The position numbers and the translations under genes were made by a program. The notes beneath the pieces are model-generated. The model was not told the origin of the DNA, did no database searches, and saw only the letters and a program-made list of their open reading frames with translations. Shown one piece after another: positions 32,882-41,950 of a stretch of 48,554 bases of DNA. The stretch is from Magnetococcales bacterium. Lineage in GTDB: Bacteria; Pseudomonadota; Magnetococcia; Magnetococcales; JADFWU01. The stretch lies in contig JADFWU010000018.1 in NCBI GenBank assembly GCA_015234045.1, forward strand, positions 13,406 through 61,959, written 5' to 3'. Every line of letters starts with the position of its first letter. Position 1 is the stretch's first letter.

Positions 32882-34091
32882 AGCGTATAAGACTTCCCTC
32901 GTTGGTCCACAGATAGAGGCGATTATTCGACACCACCGGACTGGCGTAAACCGGCTCACCCAGCTTACTCAATCCAACAACACGCCCACTGGCTGGATCC
33001 AGAGAGATAAAACGTTCCCGATTATCAGCGACAAGAAGGGTCTCACCAAACATCACAGGAGAAGTCAAAACCCCATCGCTCACCTGGGTTTTCCAAAGCT
33101 GCGTACCATCATCAACACTCATTGCACGCACATAACCATCCAGATCAGAAAGATAGAGCACCTCACCATGGACAAGCGGCGTATTGGCTACGCCAGAACC
33201 ACTCTCCTGCCAAATAGAGACCCCATTTGAGGGAAAGAAGGCGGTAAGCGCACCCTGATGATTGACCGCAAACAATCGACGCGGAGCCATAACAAGATCA
33301 GCGTCCACATCCTGAAGCAGATCCACTTCACGCCGTCCGCCCAACTGGGCAAGCGAACTGTTCCAAAGCGCCTTACCACTCTCCAATTCCAGACCAAACA
33401 CTTCACCGGAGGAGTAGCCCACATAGACGCGATCGTCATCTATCTGTGGTGTGGAACCACCCATGGCAACAAGCGGTTCGATCAAAGTGTTGTGGGACCA
33501 AACCGGCTCACCGGTAGCCGAATTCAATGCGCGTGTATGATTATCAAGGGTGAGGAATATCACCAAACCTGGATTACGCGAAACTGCCGGAGCCGAAACG
33601 ATACTGGTAGTAAACTGCTGCCGCCATACCAGCGCACCGCTATTACGGTCCAATGCCAGCATTTCGCCTTCACGCGTGCCCACATAGAGATGTTTTTCAT
33701 CCAGGGCAACACCACAGCTGATGGATGCACCAAGCTCCGCTTTCCATCTCAAATCAGTGGTATCGGCATCCAGGCGAAGAACATTACCCTCAAATGTGCC
33801 AAGATAGATCTGATTCTCAGCCACCACAAACCGGTAGGGATGAACCATGCTCCGATCCGGTGAACCAGCCAGTGATTGCCGCCAAACCCGTTCCAATCGC
33901 ACAGGCAAACCAGGGTTCGGTTCGACAAATGAAGGCATGGAAAACTCTTCATCCACCTCTGGTCCTGGCGAGCTGAACCAATCCGGCATGGAACTGCATG
34001 CAGACAAACCAACCACCAATAGAGAAAGGATAAAAGCGTGTAATACGCTCTGTCTGTTTTGCGTTAGCCAATGGCGTAAAAAGCCGCTCAT
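32871..34091 (-). CDS. bamB: outer membrane assembly lipoprotein BamB
   Basis: BamB is a lipoprotein of the BAM complex that inserts beta-barrel proteins into the outer membrane. The 406-residue product has a lipoprotein signal peptide with lipobox LSAC (Cys near residue 32) and then a PQQ-like eight-bladed propeller with repeats such as LRWKAELGASISCGVALDEKHLYVGTREG and PVWSHNTLIEPLV. The ATG at 34091 overlaps the yfgM stop by one base, with AGGAAGGG about seven nt upstream; a GTG one codon earlier is possible. It overlaps der by 11 nt. Confidence 0.95.
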   Translation of the reverse strand: MSGFLRHWLTQNRQSVLHAFILSLLVVGLSACSSMPDWFSSPGPEVDEEFSMPSFVEPNPGLPVRLERVWRQSLAGSPDRSMVHPYRFVVAENQIYLGTFEGNVLRLDADTTDLRWKAELGASISCGVALDEKHLYVGTREGEMLALDRNSGALVWRQQFTTSIVSAPAVSRNPGLVIFLTLDNHTRALNSATGEPVWSHNTLIEPLVAMGGSTPQIDDDRVYVGYSSGEVFGLELESGKALWNSSLAQLGGRREVDLLQDVDADLVMAPRRLFAVNHQGALTAFFPSNGVSIWQESGSGVANTPLVHGEVLYLSDLDGYVRAMSVDDGTQLWKTQVSDGVLTSPVMFGETLLVADNRERFISLDPASGRVVGLSKLGEPVYASPVVSNNRLYLWTNEGSLIRYDQ

Positions 34092-34915
34092 CACTGCCCT
34101 TCCTCACTGGTGGTGATCTCATCAGAGATCGGCTGTTCGGCTTCTATGGCCTCTTGTTCATCAACGCCCTCAACCGGCATACCTTCCGCGTCAATCGTTT
34201 CCACACCCTCATCAGAGGATTCAGATTCCACGCCCTCATCAGAGGATTCAGATTCTGCTTCAGGCTCTGGCTCAGGAGTTTCAGGGCCAGCCAATCGTTG
34301 AATCCGACGTGTCAGCCGCTTACTGATGGCTCCAGGCGCACTTTTTTCCTGTGCCTGTTGATAGAGATCCAATGCCACTTCCTGATCACCTTTTTTCGCT
34401 GCAAAAAGCCCTTGAAGCTCCAAAGAGTGAGCCTGAAAGATTGAATCACTATCAATCCGTTTCAGATAATCCAACGCCTGTTCCGGCTTGTCAGCGGTGA
34501 GATAAGCCGCATTGAGCAAAGCCAGATTCTTCACTGGATTCGGTGCTTCAGTTGATTTGGACAGTGAGATCAAAGTAGAGAGTGCCTGATCCCGTTGACC
34601 GTCATCAGCCTGAAGACGCGCTTTGAGCAACTGGCCCAGAACAGAGTAACCATGATCGCCATAGGCTTGAAGAAGATCATCAACCCCTTTAAGGCTCTCA
34701 TCGGTATTCTTCTTTTCAAACGCATCCCACGCTTTCAGATACCGTGCAGCGGCATCATGATCACGAGATTCCTGGTAGTTTTCCCAACCCACATAGGCAG
34801 ACAGACCGGCAAATAGAAGAACAAATCCACCGATGAGCCAATTATGATATTTCTGCCAAAATTTCCGAAGTCGTTCCGCTTCCAACTCTTCATCGACTTC
34901 TTCAAAAATATCCAT
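34091..34915 (-). CDS. yfgM: YfgM-like membrane-anchored TPR protein
   Basis: YfgM is an inner-membrane protein with a periplasmic TPR domain that works with PpiD near the Sec translocon. The 274-residue product has a cytoplasmic start MDIFEEVDEELEAERLRKFWQKY, one transmembrane helix (LIGGFVLLFAGLSAYVGW, about 29-46), TPR-like helices (NLALLNAAYLTADKPEQALDYLKRI) and a Glu/Ser-rich acidic tail. The tail contains a 9-residue repeat, SSDEGVESE, matching a 27-bp DNA repeat at about 34199-34254. The start at 34915 has AAGGA nine nt upstream. It is placed between ispG and bamB as in E. coli, except that hisS is missing. Confidence 0.88.
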   Translation of the reverse strand: MDIFEEVDEELEAERLRKFWQKYHNWLIGGFVLLFAGLSAYVGWENYQESRDHDAAARYLKAWDAFEKKNTDESLKGVDDLLQAYGDHGYSVLGQLLKARLQADDGQRDQALSTLISLSKSTEAPNPVKNLALLNAAYLTADKPEQALDYLKRIDSDSIFQAHSLELQGLFAAKKGDQEVALDLYQQAQEKSAPGAISKRLTRRIQRLAGPETPEPEPEAESESSDEGVESESSDEGVETIDAEGMPVEGVDEQEAIEAEQPISDEITTSEEGQ

Positions 34916-35035
34916 TCTGCTTGATCCTTTGAGACTGATTTCAAAAACTATTCTATAATAATGGTTGAGTGAAGCACCTGGCCACACACCGAACCATGAA
35001 ATACAATTTCCAATGAAACTATGGAGTTACCCGCT

Positions 35036-36133
35036 CTACTCACTCCGCAACTGTTTGGCGATCTGTTCGATCTCACTCACCAACGCACCAACCAGATCCT
35101 GATCGGCGATTTTACCTGCTGGCTCACCATGACGATAGAGAAGATTTTCACCTTTTCCACCAACCAGACCCACCATGCACTCTTTGGCCTCGCCTGGACC
35201 ATTCACAACACAACCGATTACCGATGCAGTCACGTTCTCACGAATATGACTGACCCGTTTCTCCAACTCAGCAACAATCGGAATAACTTCAAACTCCTGC
35301 CGGGCGCATGTTGGACAGGAAATGATGTTGACACCCCTGAAACGTAATTCCAGAGATTTTAGAATCTCAAAACCAACCCGAATCTCTTCCACCGGATCAG
35401 CGGTGAGTGAAACCCGCATTGTGTCGCCAATCCCTTCGGCAAGCAACAGCCCTAATCCAACCGCAGACTTAACTGATCCAGGCAGTAATCCACCCGCCTC
35501 GGTGATACCCAAATGAAACGGATAATCCACCTTTTGAGCCAAGAGCCGATAGGCGGCCACAGTCATTCCGGCAGAACTGGCTTTCAGGCTGATTTTGATC
35601 TCATGATAGTTGAGATCCTCAAGGATTCGGATATGACGCAGCGCAGAAGCGACCATAGCTTCCGGGCAAGGTTCGCCATATTTTTCCAAAAATTCCCGCT
35701 CCAGGGAACCCGCATTGACACCGATGCGAATAGAGACATCCCTATCCCGCGCTGCACGGACGATCTCTTCCACGCGATCCCGGCTATGGATATTTCCGGG
35801 GTTGATCCGCAATCCATCAATTCCGTTATCAAGGCTGATCAACGCCAATTTATGATCAAAATGGATATCAGCGATCAACGGAACCGGTGATCCTTTTCGA
35901 ATCTCTGACACCGCATGGGCAGAGGCTTCATCCGGACAGGAGATGCGTACAATATCCGCGCCCGCGTCCGCCAAAGCGGTAATCTGTGCCAAAGTAGCCG
36001 GCACATCCCGCGTATCGGTGTTGGTCATGGACTGTACCGAAATGGGCGCATCACCGCCCACCAGCACACGGCCTACACGAATCTGCCGGGTTTTACGACG
36101 TGGTTGAATCCACTGATACCGATTACTACTCAC
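35036..36133 (-). CDS. ispG: 4-hydroxy-3-methylbut-2-en-1-yl diphosphate synthase IspG
   Basis: IspG (GcpE) catalyses the step of the MEP isoprenoid pathway that turns methylerythritol cyclodiphosphate into HMBPP, using a [4Fe-4S] cluster. The 365-residue protein is the short bacterial form. Motifs are [43 protein letters not shown] and the cluster cysteines in [13 protein letters not shown] and [13 protein letters not shown]. The start is GTG at 36133, with GGAGG four nt before it and a GTGA overlap with the rodZ stop, implying translational coupling. Confidence 0.97.
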   Translation of the reverse strand: MSSNRYQWIQPRRKTRQIRVGRVLVGGDAPISVQSMTNTDTRDVPATLAQITALADAGADIVRISCPDEASAHAVSEIRKGSPVPLIADIHFDHKLALISLDNGIDGLRINPGNIHSRDRVEEIVRAARDRDVSIRIGVNAGSLEREFLEKYGEPCPEAMVASALRHIRILEDLNYHEIKISLKASSAGMTVAAYRLLAQKVDYPFHLGITEAGGLLPGSVKSAVGLGLLLAEGIGDTMRVSLTADPVEEIRVGFEILKSLELRFRGVNIISCPTCARQEFEVIPIVAELEKRVSHIRENVTASVIGCVVNGPGEAKECMVGLVGGKGENLLYRHGEPAGKIADQDLVGALVSEIEQIAKQLRSE

Positions 36134-37206
36134 TGCGCCTCCGAAGATCGAGCCAACAGCGCACGGGCTGAAAGGTCGAGGTTTCGAATCACACGCCCCT
36201 GTTTACCCAGGGGCGGAATCTCCTTCTCTCCCACCCAAATACGGATACCACCCGCATTGCCCAAAGTGGCAAAGAAAAGCCCATTCTCCGGCACCTGGAA
36301 CTGATGCCCCGGTTTCATCACCATATCCTTGATCACTTGACCATCCTGATTCTGGATCTGAACCCATACCTTCTCACGCGCCAATAACGTCACAGTATTA
36401 CCAAGCGAGAGTCCCGATCCTGTGTCATTGCCCTGTACGGACTTTTCCACACTCGGCTTGGAGGCTTCAGACGCGATACGCCCCACTGAAGATGAGCTAA
36501 TCTGAAGGTCAGAGGGTTCATCCACCGGTTGAGCCATATCCTCTGGAAGATCTGCATCCGAAAGGTTTGCCTCTGAAGCAAGAGCATCGGAAAGTTGCTC
36601 ACTGATCTCTCCATCAACATCCTCTCCGATTGGTTTTGTCATAGGCGCAGAAGCGTCAGACGATTTTTCCGCATTGGGTGATATTTTTTTCTGAAGAGTG
36701 TGTTGAACAGAGGGCAACGGCGGATTTTCCGAGGGATCATCCGCGACAAATTTTTCGTAGGCGATGAACAAAAAGATGAAAACAACGACACCGACCAAGA
36801 CAAGAACCTTGCCAGGACTCCGGCTGGAACTATCTCCAGGCGGTGGAAAAAAGTGTGCGTTGAACTCACCGGCGTGATTCAAATCAGTGGTGAACTGTTT
36901 AACCAATTCCGCATCCGGCAGACCGAGAAATTGGGCATAAAGGCGCAAAAACCCCAAAGCAAACGTCGCACCAGGAAGTGAGGCCACATCGCCAGACTCC
37001 AATGCAATCAGATGATTGTGGCGAATATGCGTCTGCTTTGCTGTCTCTTCGAGGGAGAAACCTTTCTCTTCCCGCGCCTGACGCAAGGCCGCACCAACCC
37101 GAACAGCATTGGCATGCAATGCAGGGCTTTCCGATGTCTTATTACTGTCCTGCCCACCGAACGAATTACTGCTTTCCTGAGGGTGGTCCGGGCGTTCCGT
37201 GACCAT
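36130..37206 (-). CDS. rodZ: cytoskeletal protein RodZ
   Basis: RodZ links MreB to the cell wall machinery and supports rod shape. The 358-residue protein has an N-terminal helix-turn-helix of the RodZ type ([36 protein letters not shown]), the [15 protein letters not shown] pattern, a transmembrane helix ([20 protein letters not shown]), a long acidic Ser/Pro-rich periplasmic linker, and the C-terminal DUF4115 domain ([19 protein letters not shown], then [16 protein letters not shown]). GGAG lies eight nt before the ATG at 37206. It opens the operon rodZ-ispG. An imperfect inverted repeat at about 37231-37257 sits upstream. Confidence 0.93.
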   Translation of the reverse strand: MVTERPDHPQESSNSFGGQDSNKTSESPALHANAVRVGAALRQAREEKGFSLEETAKQTHIRHNHLIALESGDVASLPGATFALGFLRLYAQFLGLPDAELVKQFTTDLNHAGEFNAHFFPPPGDSSSRSPGKVLVLVGVVVFIFLFIAYEKFVADDPSENPPLPSVQHTLQKKISPNAEKSSDASAPMTKPIGEDVDGEISEQLSDALASEANLSDADLPEDMAQPVDEPSDLQISSSSVGRIASEASKPSVEKSVQGNDTGSGLSLGNTVTLLAREKVWVQIQNQDGQVIKDMVMKPGHQFQVPENGLFFATLGNAGGIRIWVGEKEIPPLGKQGRVIRNLDLSARALLARSSEAQ

Positions 37207-37324
37207 GGTATAGACTCCGATCAAATCAGCCTGTTTTTCAAAACGTTGAAAACAGTCTGACGCAAACCCATTCGCTTTTCAACAGCCGGATTGATCGGAT
37301 GGGGCTATCAATGCAATTATTCTG

Positions 37325-39049
37325 TTATTTTACCCGAAATCCGTTGGTGATCGGATAGCGCCGATCCTTACCAAACGCCCGCCCGGTGATCCGAACACCC
37401 GGTGGAGCCTGCCGCCGTTTATATTCGTTGAGATCCACCAGACGAATCACATTAGCTGCCAATTGGCGATCAATGCCCATACTGGCGATCTCTTCCAAGC
37501 CTTTTTCCTGCTCAACATAGAGCGCCAGGATTGTATCCAACACCTCATAAGGCGGCAGAGAGTCGGAATCCTTCTGATCTGGTCGTAATTCAGCGGATGG
37601 CGGTTTGTCAATCACCCGTTGCGGCAATGGCGGTACTTGACCACGCTGCTCGGCCCAACGGTTGCGAGACCGGCATAGCGTGAACACCATCTGCTTGAGT
37701 ACATCCTTAAGCACCGAATACCCACCAGCCATGTCTCCGTACAGCGTGGCATAGCCCACACTGACTTCACTCTTATTACCGGTGGTCACCAGCAAGCGGC
37801 CCTTCTTATTGGAAATAGCCATCAAAATGGTCGCCCGCACACGCGGCTGAATGTTCTCTTCAGTCACATCCTCTTCAAGCCCCTTGAACTCATCGGCCAG
37901 CTGATCTTGAAATAGCTGAAACAGGCCATCAATAGGCACATTACCCAGACGAACATTGATCCGCTCGGCACCATCACGGGCATCTTCCAGACTCTCCGGC
38001 GAGGTGTAGCGCGTGGGCATCATCACCGCGTCCACTCGATCCGATCCCAGCGCATCCGCTGCAATCACTGCGGTCAGCGCTGAGTCAACGCCACCGGACA
38101 ACCCCAACACCACCCCTTGAAAGCCGTTTTTCTGCACATAGTCATGCAACCCCACGCACAGCGCAGCATAAATCTCTCTGGCCCGCTCTATACCAGGGTC
38201 ATCAATCGTCACCAACCGACCCGCTTTGGCCACACCATCCGCAACCGGTATACGCTCTGGCAAATGCACCAACGGACGATCCAGATCATCCAAACTCCGC
38301 ATCTCTCCCGTTTTACCATTCACCGACACCAACCAGATTTTCTCTTCAAACATCGGCAACTGAATTGATTCTGCCACCGTCTCTTTCATGATAAAAGAGC
38401 CGCCATCAAACACCAATTCATCCTGTCCGCCCACCATATTGAGATAGACAATCGGGCATTGAACCTCTGCTACCCGTTCGGCAACAACCGCATGACGCTC
38501 CCAAAGCTTTCCCTGATGATAGGGCGACGCATTGATATTGAGAATCCACGGCACGCCCGCTTCAGCCAGTTCAGCAACGGGTCCATCCGAGTGCCAAATA
38601 TCTTCACACACGGTCACACCAAAGCGCTGACCACGCCAAGTCACCACAGAACTGCCAACACCCGACACAAAGTAACGCACCTCATCAAACACACTGAAGT
38701 TAGGCAAATGCTGTTTGGCAACCATGCCCGTCTCTTTGCCTGATTCGACAACAATCGCCGCATTATACAGCCCATTTCGACTGTTACGTGCCGTACCATA
38801 AACCGCATCAATACCGATTTCGCCCAGCTTTTGCACCAAGCGCTGTTCCATCTCAGCGATCTTTTTGATAAACAGAGGTTTGTGTAAAAGATCTTCCGGC
38901 GGATATCCGGTCAACACCAACTCTGGAAAAGCGATAAGATCAGCGCCTGCCTGTTTGGCTTGAGCGGCTGAATCCAGCATCATTTCCAGATTTTTTTCCA
39001 AATGGCCAACATGAGGGTTGACCTGAGCGAGAGCCAGAGTAAATTCCAT
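37325..39049 (-). CDS. nadE: glutamine-dependent NAD+ synthetase NadE
   Basis: NadE makes NAD+ from nicotinic acid adenine dinucleotide with ATP, using ammonia from glutamine. The 574-residue protein has an N-terminal nitrilase-type glutaminase domain with the catalytic triad visible (E43 in AFPELVLTGYP, K112 in AKQHLPNF, C148 in GVTVCEDIW). The C-terminal synthetase domain carries the ATP-binding LGLSGGVDSALTAV, TTGNKSEVSVGYATLYGDMAGGYSVLKD and DKPPSAELRPDQKDSDSLPPYEVLD. Length is normal for the two-domain type. No strong ribosome site precedes the ATG. It is divergent from hisC. Confidence 0.97.
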   Translation of the reverse strand: MEFTLALAQVNPHVGHLEKNLEMMLDSAAQAKQAGADLIAFPELVLTGYPPEDLLHKPLFIKKIAEMEQRLVQKLGEIGIDAVYGTARNSRNGLYNAAIVVESGKETGMVAKQHLPNFSVFDEVRYFVSGVGSSVVTWRGQRFGVTVCEDIWHSDGPVAELAEAGVPWILNINASPYHQGKLWERHAVVAERVAEVQCPIVYLNMVGGQDELVFDGGSFIMKETVAESIQLPMFEEKIWLVSVNGKTGEMRSLDDLDRPLVHLPERIPVADGVAKAGRLVTIDDPGIERAREIYAALCVGLHDYVQKNGFQGVVLGLSGGVDSALTAVIAADALGSDRVDAVMMPTRYTSPESLEDARDGAERINVRLGNVPIDGLFQLFQDQLADEFKGLEEDVTEENIQPRVRATILMAISNKKGRLLVTTGNKSEVSVGYATLYGDMAGGYSVLKDVLKQMVFTLCRSRNRWAEQRGQVPPLPQRVIDKPPSAELRPDQKDSDSLPPYEVLDTILALYVEQEKGLEEIASMGIDRQLAANVIRLVDLNEYKRRQAPPGVRITGRAFGKDRRYPITNGFRVK

Positions 39050-39133
39050 GGGTTAACAGTTCTTTGTCAAAGTGAGTACAATGTTCATTGTTAATAAAAT
39101 ATTATCTTACGTGATTGAACACCGGTTTCCAAT

Positions 39134-39161
39134 GGCGGTTGAACACCGCCTTGTCGTTTTT
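39134..39161 (+). promoter_or_regulatory. terminator-like hairpin in the hisC leader
   Basis: GGCGGT and ACCGCC form a 6-bp stem with a 5-nt loop, followed by TTGTCGTTTTT. It lies 35 nt before the hisC start and could work as an attenuator. No run of histidine codons was seen in front of it, so a classical his attenuator is not supported. Confidence 0.4.
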
Positions 39162-39195
39162 CCCTTTCAAGATGTTAACCAAGAAGGTCGCTAAA

Positions 39196-40266
39196 ATGAC
39201 CATACGTCAGTGGGTTCGTCCCAATGTGCTTCAAATGGCTGGCTATACTCCTGGCGAGCAACCCCAGGGCAAACCCGTTGTTAAACTCAACACCAATGAA
39301 AATCCATTCCCGCCGCCACAACCAGTTCTGGATGCCTTAAAGGCAGCCGTTGATGGTAAATTGCGCCTCTATCCCGAGCCCTCGGCCCGACCGGTTCGAC
39401 AAGCGGCGGGCATGCTCTATGGCATTGATCCCGACCAAGTGGTGGCGGGCAACGGCTCCGATGATCTGCTCACCATGATTTTGCGTACCTTTGTTGATCC
39501 TGGTGAAGTGGTGGCCGCACCCGATCCCACCTATACGCTCTACGATCCACTCACCACCCTACAAGGTGGGCAGTTCCACACGGTACCCTGGAAAGCAGAC
39601 AATACCATCCCTGTTTCAGCGCTGGTAGCACTCAATCCCAAAGTGATTTTCATCACCCGTCCCAACGCGCCGACCGGTCATGCCACACCGTTGAGCGAAG
39701 TGGTCCGACTGTGTAAAAGCACCAAAGGTGTTGTGGTATTGGATGAAGCGTATGGTGATTTCGCCAACAACAGCGGCCTACCCTTACTGGCTAATCATGA
39801 CAATCTGATTATCACTCGGACCTTTTCCAAATCCGGCGCTTTGGCAGGTATGCGTATCGGCTTGGGTTTCATGAGTCGAGACATTGCCCTTCAGATGCAC
39901 AAAGTACGAGACTCCTACAACCTCGACAAACTGGCCCAAGTGGCCGCTGTGGCCGCGTTGGAGAATTGGGATGCCTATGAACCCCTGATCCAAGCCATTC
40001 GCCAACAGCGCAATCATCTGCGTAATCAATTAAATCGTCGTGGATTCCAGGTTCCTGAAAGCCAGGCAAACTTCCTATTGGCTCAGGTTCCCCAAGGACG
40101 ACGCAGTGGTAAAGAGTGGCTGGATGATCTGAAAAGCGCGGGTTACCTGATCCGCTATTTCGGCGCTGATCCCCGCTTGACAGATAAGATTCGGATTACC
40201 ATTGGCACCGAAGCGGAAATGACCGGTTTTCTCCAGGCGGTGGATAAATTACTTACAGACAATTGA
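39196..40266 (+). CDS. hisC: histidinol-phosphate aminotransferase HisC
   Basis: HisC is a PLP-dependent transaminase that converts imidazole-acetol phosphate to histidinol phosphate in histidine synthesis; paralogues can act on aromatic amino acids. The 356-residue protein has the fold-type I features KLNTNENPFPPP, VVAGNGSDDLL, TRPNAPTGHATP, VVLDEAYGDFA and the PLP lysine in TRTFSKSGALAGMRIG. The start at 39196 has AAGAAGG eight nt upstream; the frame before it begins at a TTG and has no family resemblance. It stands alone, without other his genes nearby. Confidence 0.95.
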   Translation: MTIRQWVRPNVLQMAGYTPGEQPQGKPVVKLNTNENPFPPPQPVLDALKAAVDGKLRLYPEPSARPVRQAAGMLYGIDPDQVVAGNGSDDLLTMILRTFVDPGEVVAAPDPTYTLYDPLTTLQGGQFHTVPWKADNTIPVSALVALNPKVIFITRPNAPTGHATPLSEVVRLCKSTKGVVVLDEAYGDFANNSGLPLLANHDNLIITRTFSKSGALAGMRIGLGFMSRDIALQMHKVRDSYNLDKLAQVAAVAALENWDAYEPLIQAIRQQRNHLRNQLNRRGFQVPESQANFLLAQVPQGRRSGKEWLDDLKSAGYLIRYFGADPRLTDKIRITIGTEAEMTGFLQAVDKLLTDN

Positions 40267-40295
40267 TAGAAAACGTTTTTTTATGTCTGCGGGAA

Positions 40296-40318
40296 TTACA
40301 CAGTTGCCAGTTGAAACA
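40296..40318. repeat. dispersed repeat, third (partial) copy
   Basis: This 23-nt block matches 14519-14541 at 21 positions. It lies 30 nt after the hisC stop, directly before the long hairpin at 40331-40370. Confidence 0.65.
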
Positions 40319-40330
40319 CACTTTAGAGCG

Positions 40331-40370
40331 TGAACCCGTCATTCCCGCTGAAGCAGGAATGACGGGTTCA
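40331..40370. repeat. REP-like 15-bp palindrome between convergent genes
   Basis: TGAACCCGTCATTCC and its exact complement frame a 10-nt loop. The core CCCGTCATTCCCGC...GGAATGACGGG is the form of a REP-type element found in many proteobacterial genomes. Lying between hisC and the convergent methyltransferase gene, it probably also ends or protects both transcripts. Confidence 0.85.
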
Positions 40371-40374
40371 AAAT

Positions 40375-41010
40375 TCATCTACTCTTCTTCTCAAACAACC
40401 ACCAAGTCAAATTATCCAAACCCGTCATCTTTTTCCAAGCAAAGCCGTAATCCAGCACTCTCAACTCTGGGAATAGCGTCATCCAGTACTCACCAAAATC
40501 CCGCTTGAACAGCACACCATCATGGCCTCGGTAATGTATTTCCTGCTCTTTATCGGAAAAATACTCCACACAGACGATATACCGGCTTGAAACCCGGAAC
40601 ATCTCCCGGCAAGAAGCTTCCAAATCATCGGGATGGATGTGGATCAACACACCGCTGGTAAACACCATATCCACCGCACCATCTTTCAAATCAATGGCTG
40701 AAGCGGCACCATCCAAAATTCGGTTATTGTCCAGGATGCCATCATCAATCAATCGACGGCGGGCCTGTTTATTGGGTTCAAGGCCCCATAAATCAGCAAA
40801 AGTAATCCAAGAGAGCGCACGCAGGTTGTTGCCGATGTTGGCACCCACTTCCAGGATTGATTCCGGTGGTGCGCCATCGGTGGTACGCAAAATATCCGAC
40901 CAGAAACGGATCAATGATTGAACATGGCCGGGATTTGCTTCATTTCGATTGATATATTCATTGCCAAAATCACCGCGCCAGAATGCCAGTTGACTGGAAT
41001 CGTCAGACAT
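40375..41010 (-). CDS. SAM-dependent methyltransferase, pseudaminic acid biosynthesis-associated type
   Basis: The 211-residue protein is a class I methyltransferase. It starts with LAFWRGDFGNEYINRN and has the SAM motif ILEVGANIGNNLRAL and the closing CVEYFSDKEQEIHYRGHDGVLFKRDFG. I recognise this from methyltransferases annotated as associated with pseudaminic acid (flagellin and surface sugar) biosynthesis; the substrate is unknown and no pse genes are nearby. The start at 41010 has GGAG nine nt upstream and overlaps the radical SAM gene by 8 nt. It is the last gene of the overlapping minus-strand unit. Confidence 0.82.
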   Translation of the reverse strand: MSDDSSQLAFWRGDFGNEYINRNEANPGHVQSLIRFWSDILRTTDGAPPESILEVGANIGNNLRALSWITFADLWGLEPNKQARRRLIDDGILDNNRILDGAASAIDLKDGAVDMVFTSGVLIHIHPDDLEASCREMFRVSSRYIVCVEYFSDKEQEIHYRGHDGVLFKRDFGEYWMTLFPELRVLDYGFAWKKMTGLDNLTWWLFEKKSR

Positions 41011-41950
41011 TATCAATCGCTCCTTTTTTGCTTTTATAGACAAGGTAAACCGGTGCTCTTACCGTATTACAATCCTGACAGATGGAAATATAGCGCTTCC
41101 GGGCAATACTCTCCCGCAGCGCAATCGCCCGTTTTCCCTGCCAAATCTCAGGCAAACGCTCTGACATTACATCACCCAGAATCAACCGATGAGTCAGATC
41201 ATAACAGCAGCCCACCACTTTGCCATCCGCTGTTATGGTCATGGTGTTGATGGCCTGATCACAGTAGGCACTGTCAGACACCGACTCATCCCGGAAAAGC
41301 CCAAACAGTGACCGATCCAACATCATTTCCGGCCACTGCATGGCCCAGGTGGTTTTAAAAGTCACATGATCTGCATAGTGTCCCGAAAAAGCCTCTTGAA
41401 TATAGGCCGCTGGCTGGCAAGGCTGTCCATCGAAAGCATTTGGATCAATAAACTGCGCCTGACTGATCGCAACCGTTGGTGCCTGAGCCCCTTTTTCAAT
41501 GCATCGATCTATCAACCGTTTGATATTGGCCACAACGGTTTCAAAATCACTCTTTCGGCGGATAAAATCATTCATCGCCGCACTGGTGCCATCCAATGAG
41601 AATTCAATGGCATCCAATCCACCATCAATGATCCCATCAATCCAATGATCCTTCAAAAGCATGCCATTGGAAACGGTTTTGACATGGGCAATCCCCATCT
41701 GCTTCACAGCCGCAAGCAGGGTCAAAAACCGCTTATTCATAAACGGCTCACCACCATGATAAAGCACTACCACCCGAACATGATTTTTAACCTGTTCCAA
41801 CTCAGCCATCACCCGCTCAATCACCGGTGGCTTCATGATGCCGCGCTCCATGTCCACGGTTCCAGTTGGACAGTGACGACAGGCCAGATTACAGGCTGAG
41901 GCCGGCTCTATGCGTACCACATGTGGAAATTCTGGAATCTGGGGTGTCAT
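41003..41950 (-). CDS. radical SAM/SPASM domain protein
   Basis: The 315-residue protein has the radical SAM cluster motif CNLACRHC (CxxxCxxC) near residue 20, with GGEPFMNKRF and EFSLDGTSAAMNDFIRR typical of the family. It ends in a SPASM/twitch-type domain with cysteines in YCDQAIN, VVGCCYD and ICQDCNT and the pattern LGDVMSERLPEIWQGKRAIALR. Such proteins modify peptides or make sugars and cofactors; the substrate is not evident. The ATG at 41950 overlaps the upstream TOPRIM-like gene by 4 nt (ATGA). GC content is clearly higher than in the two genes upstream. Confidence 0.88.
   Translation of the reverse strand: MTPQIPEFPHVVRIEPASACNLACRHCPTGTVDMERGIMKPPVIERVMAELEQVKNHVRVVVLYHGGEPFMNKRFLTLLAAVKQMGIAHVKTVSNGMLLKDHWIDGIIDGGLDAIEFSLDGTSAAMNDFIRRKSDFETVVANIKRLIDRCIEKGAQAPTVAISQAQFIDPNAFDGQPCQPAAYIQEAFSGHYADHVTFKTTWAMQWPEMMLDRSLFGLFRDESVSDSAYCDQAINTMTITADGKVVGCCYDLTHRLILGDVMSERLPEIWQGKRAIALRESIARKRYISICQDCNTVRAPVYLVYKSKKGAIDNV

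Noticed and set aside
39115-39195. Longer hisC start giving 27 extra residues
   Set aside because: It begins at TTG, lacks a ribosome site and reads through the terminator-like hairpin; the ATG at 39196 has a well-spaced AAGAAGG.
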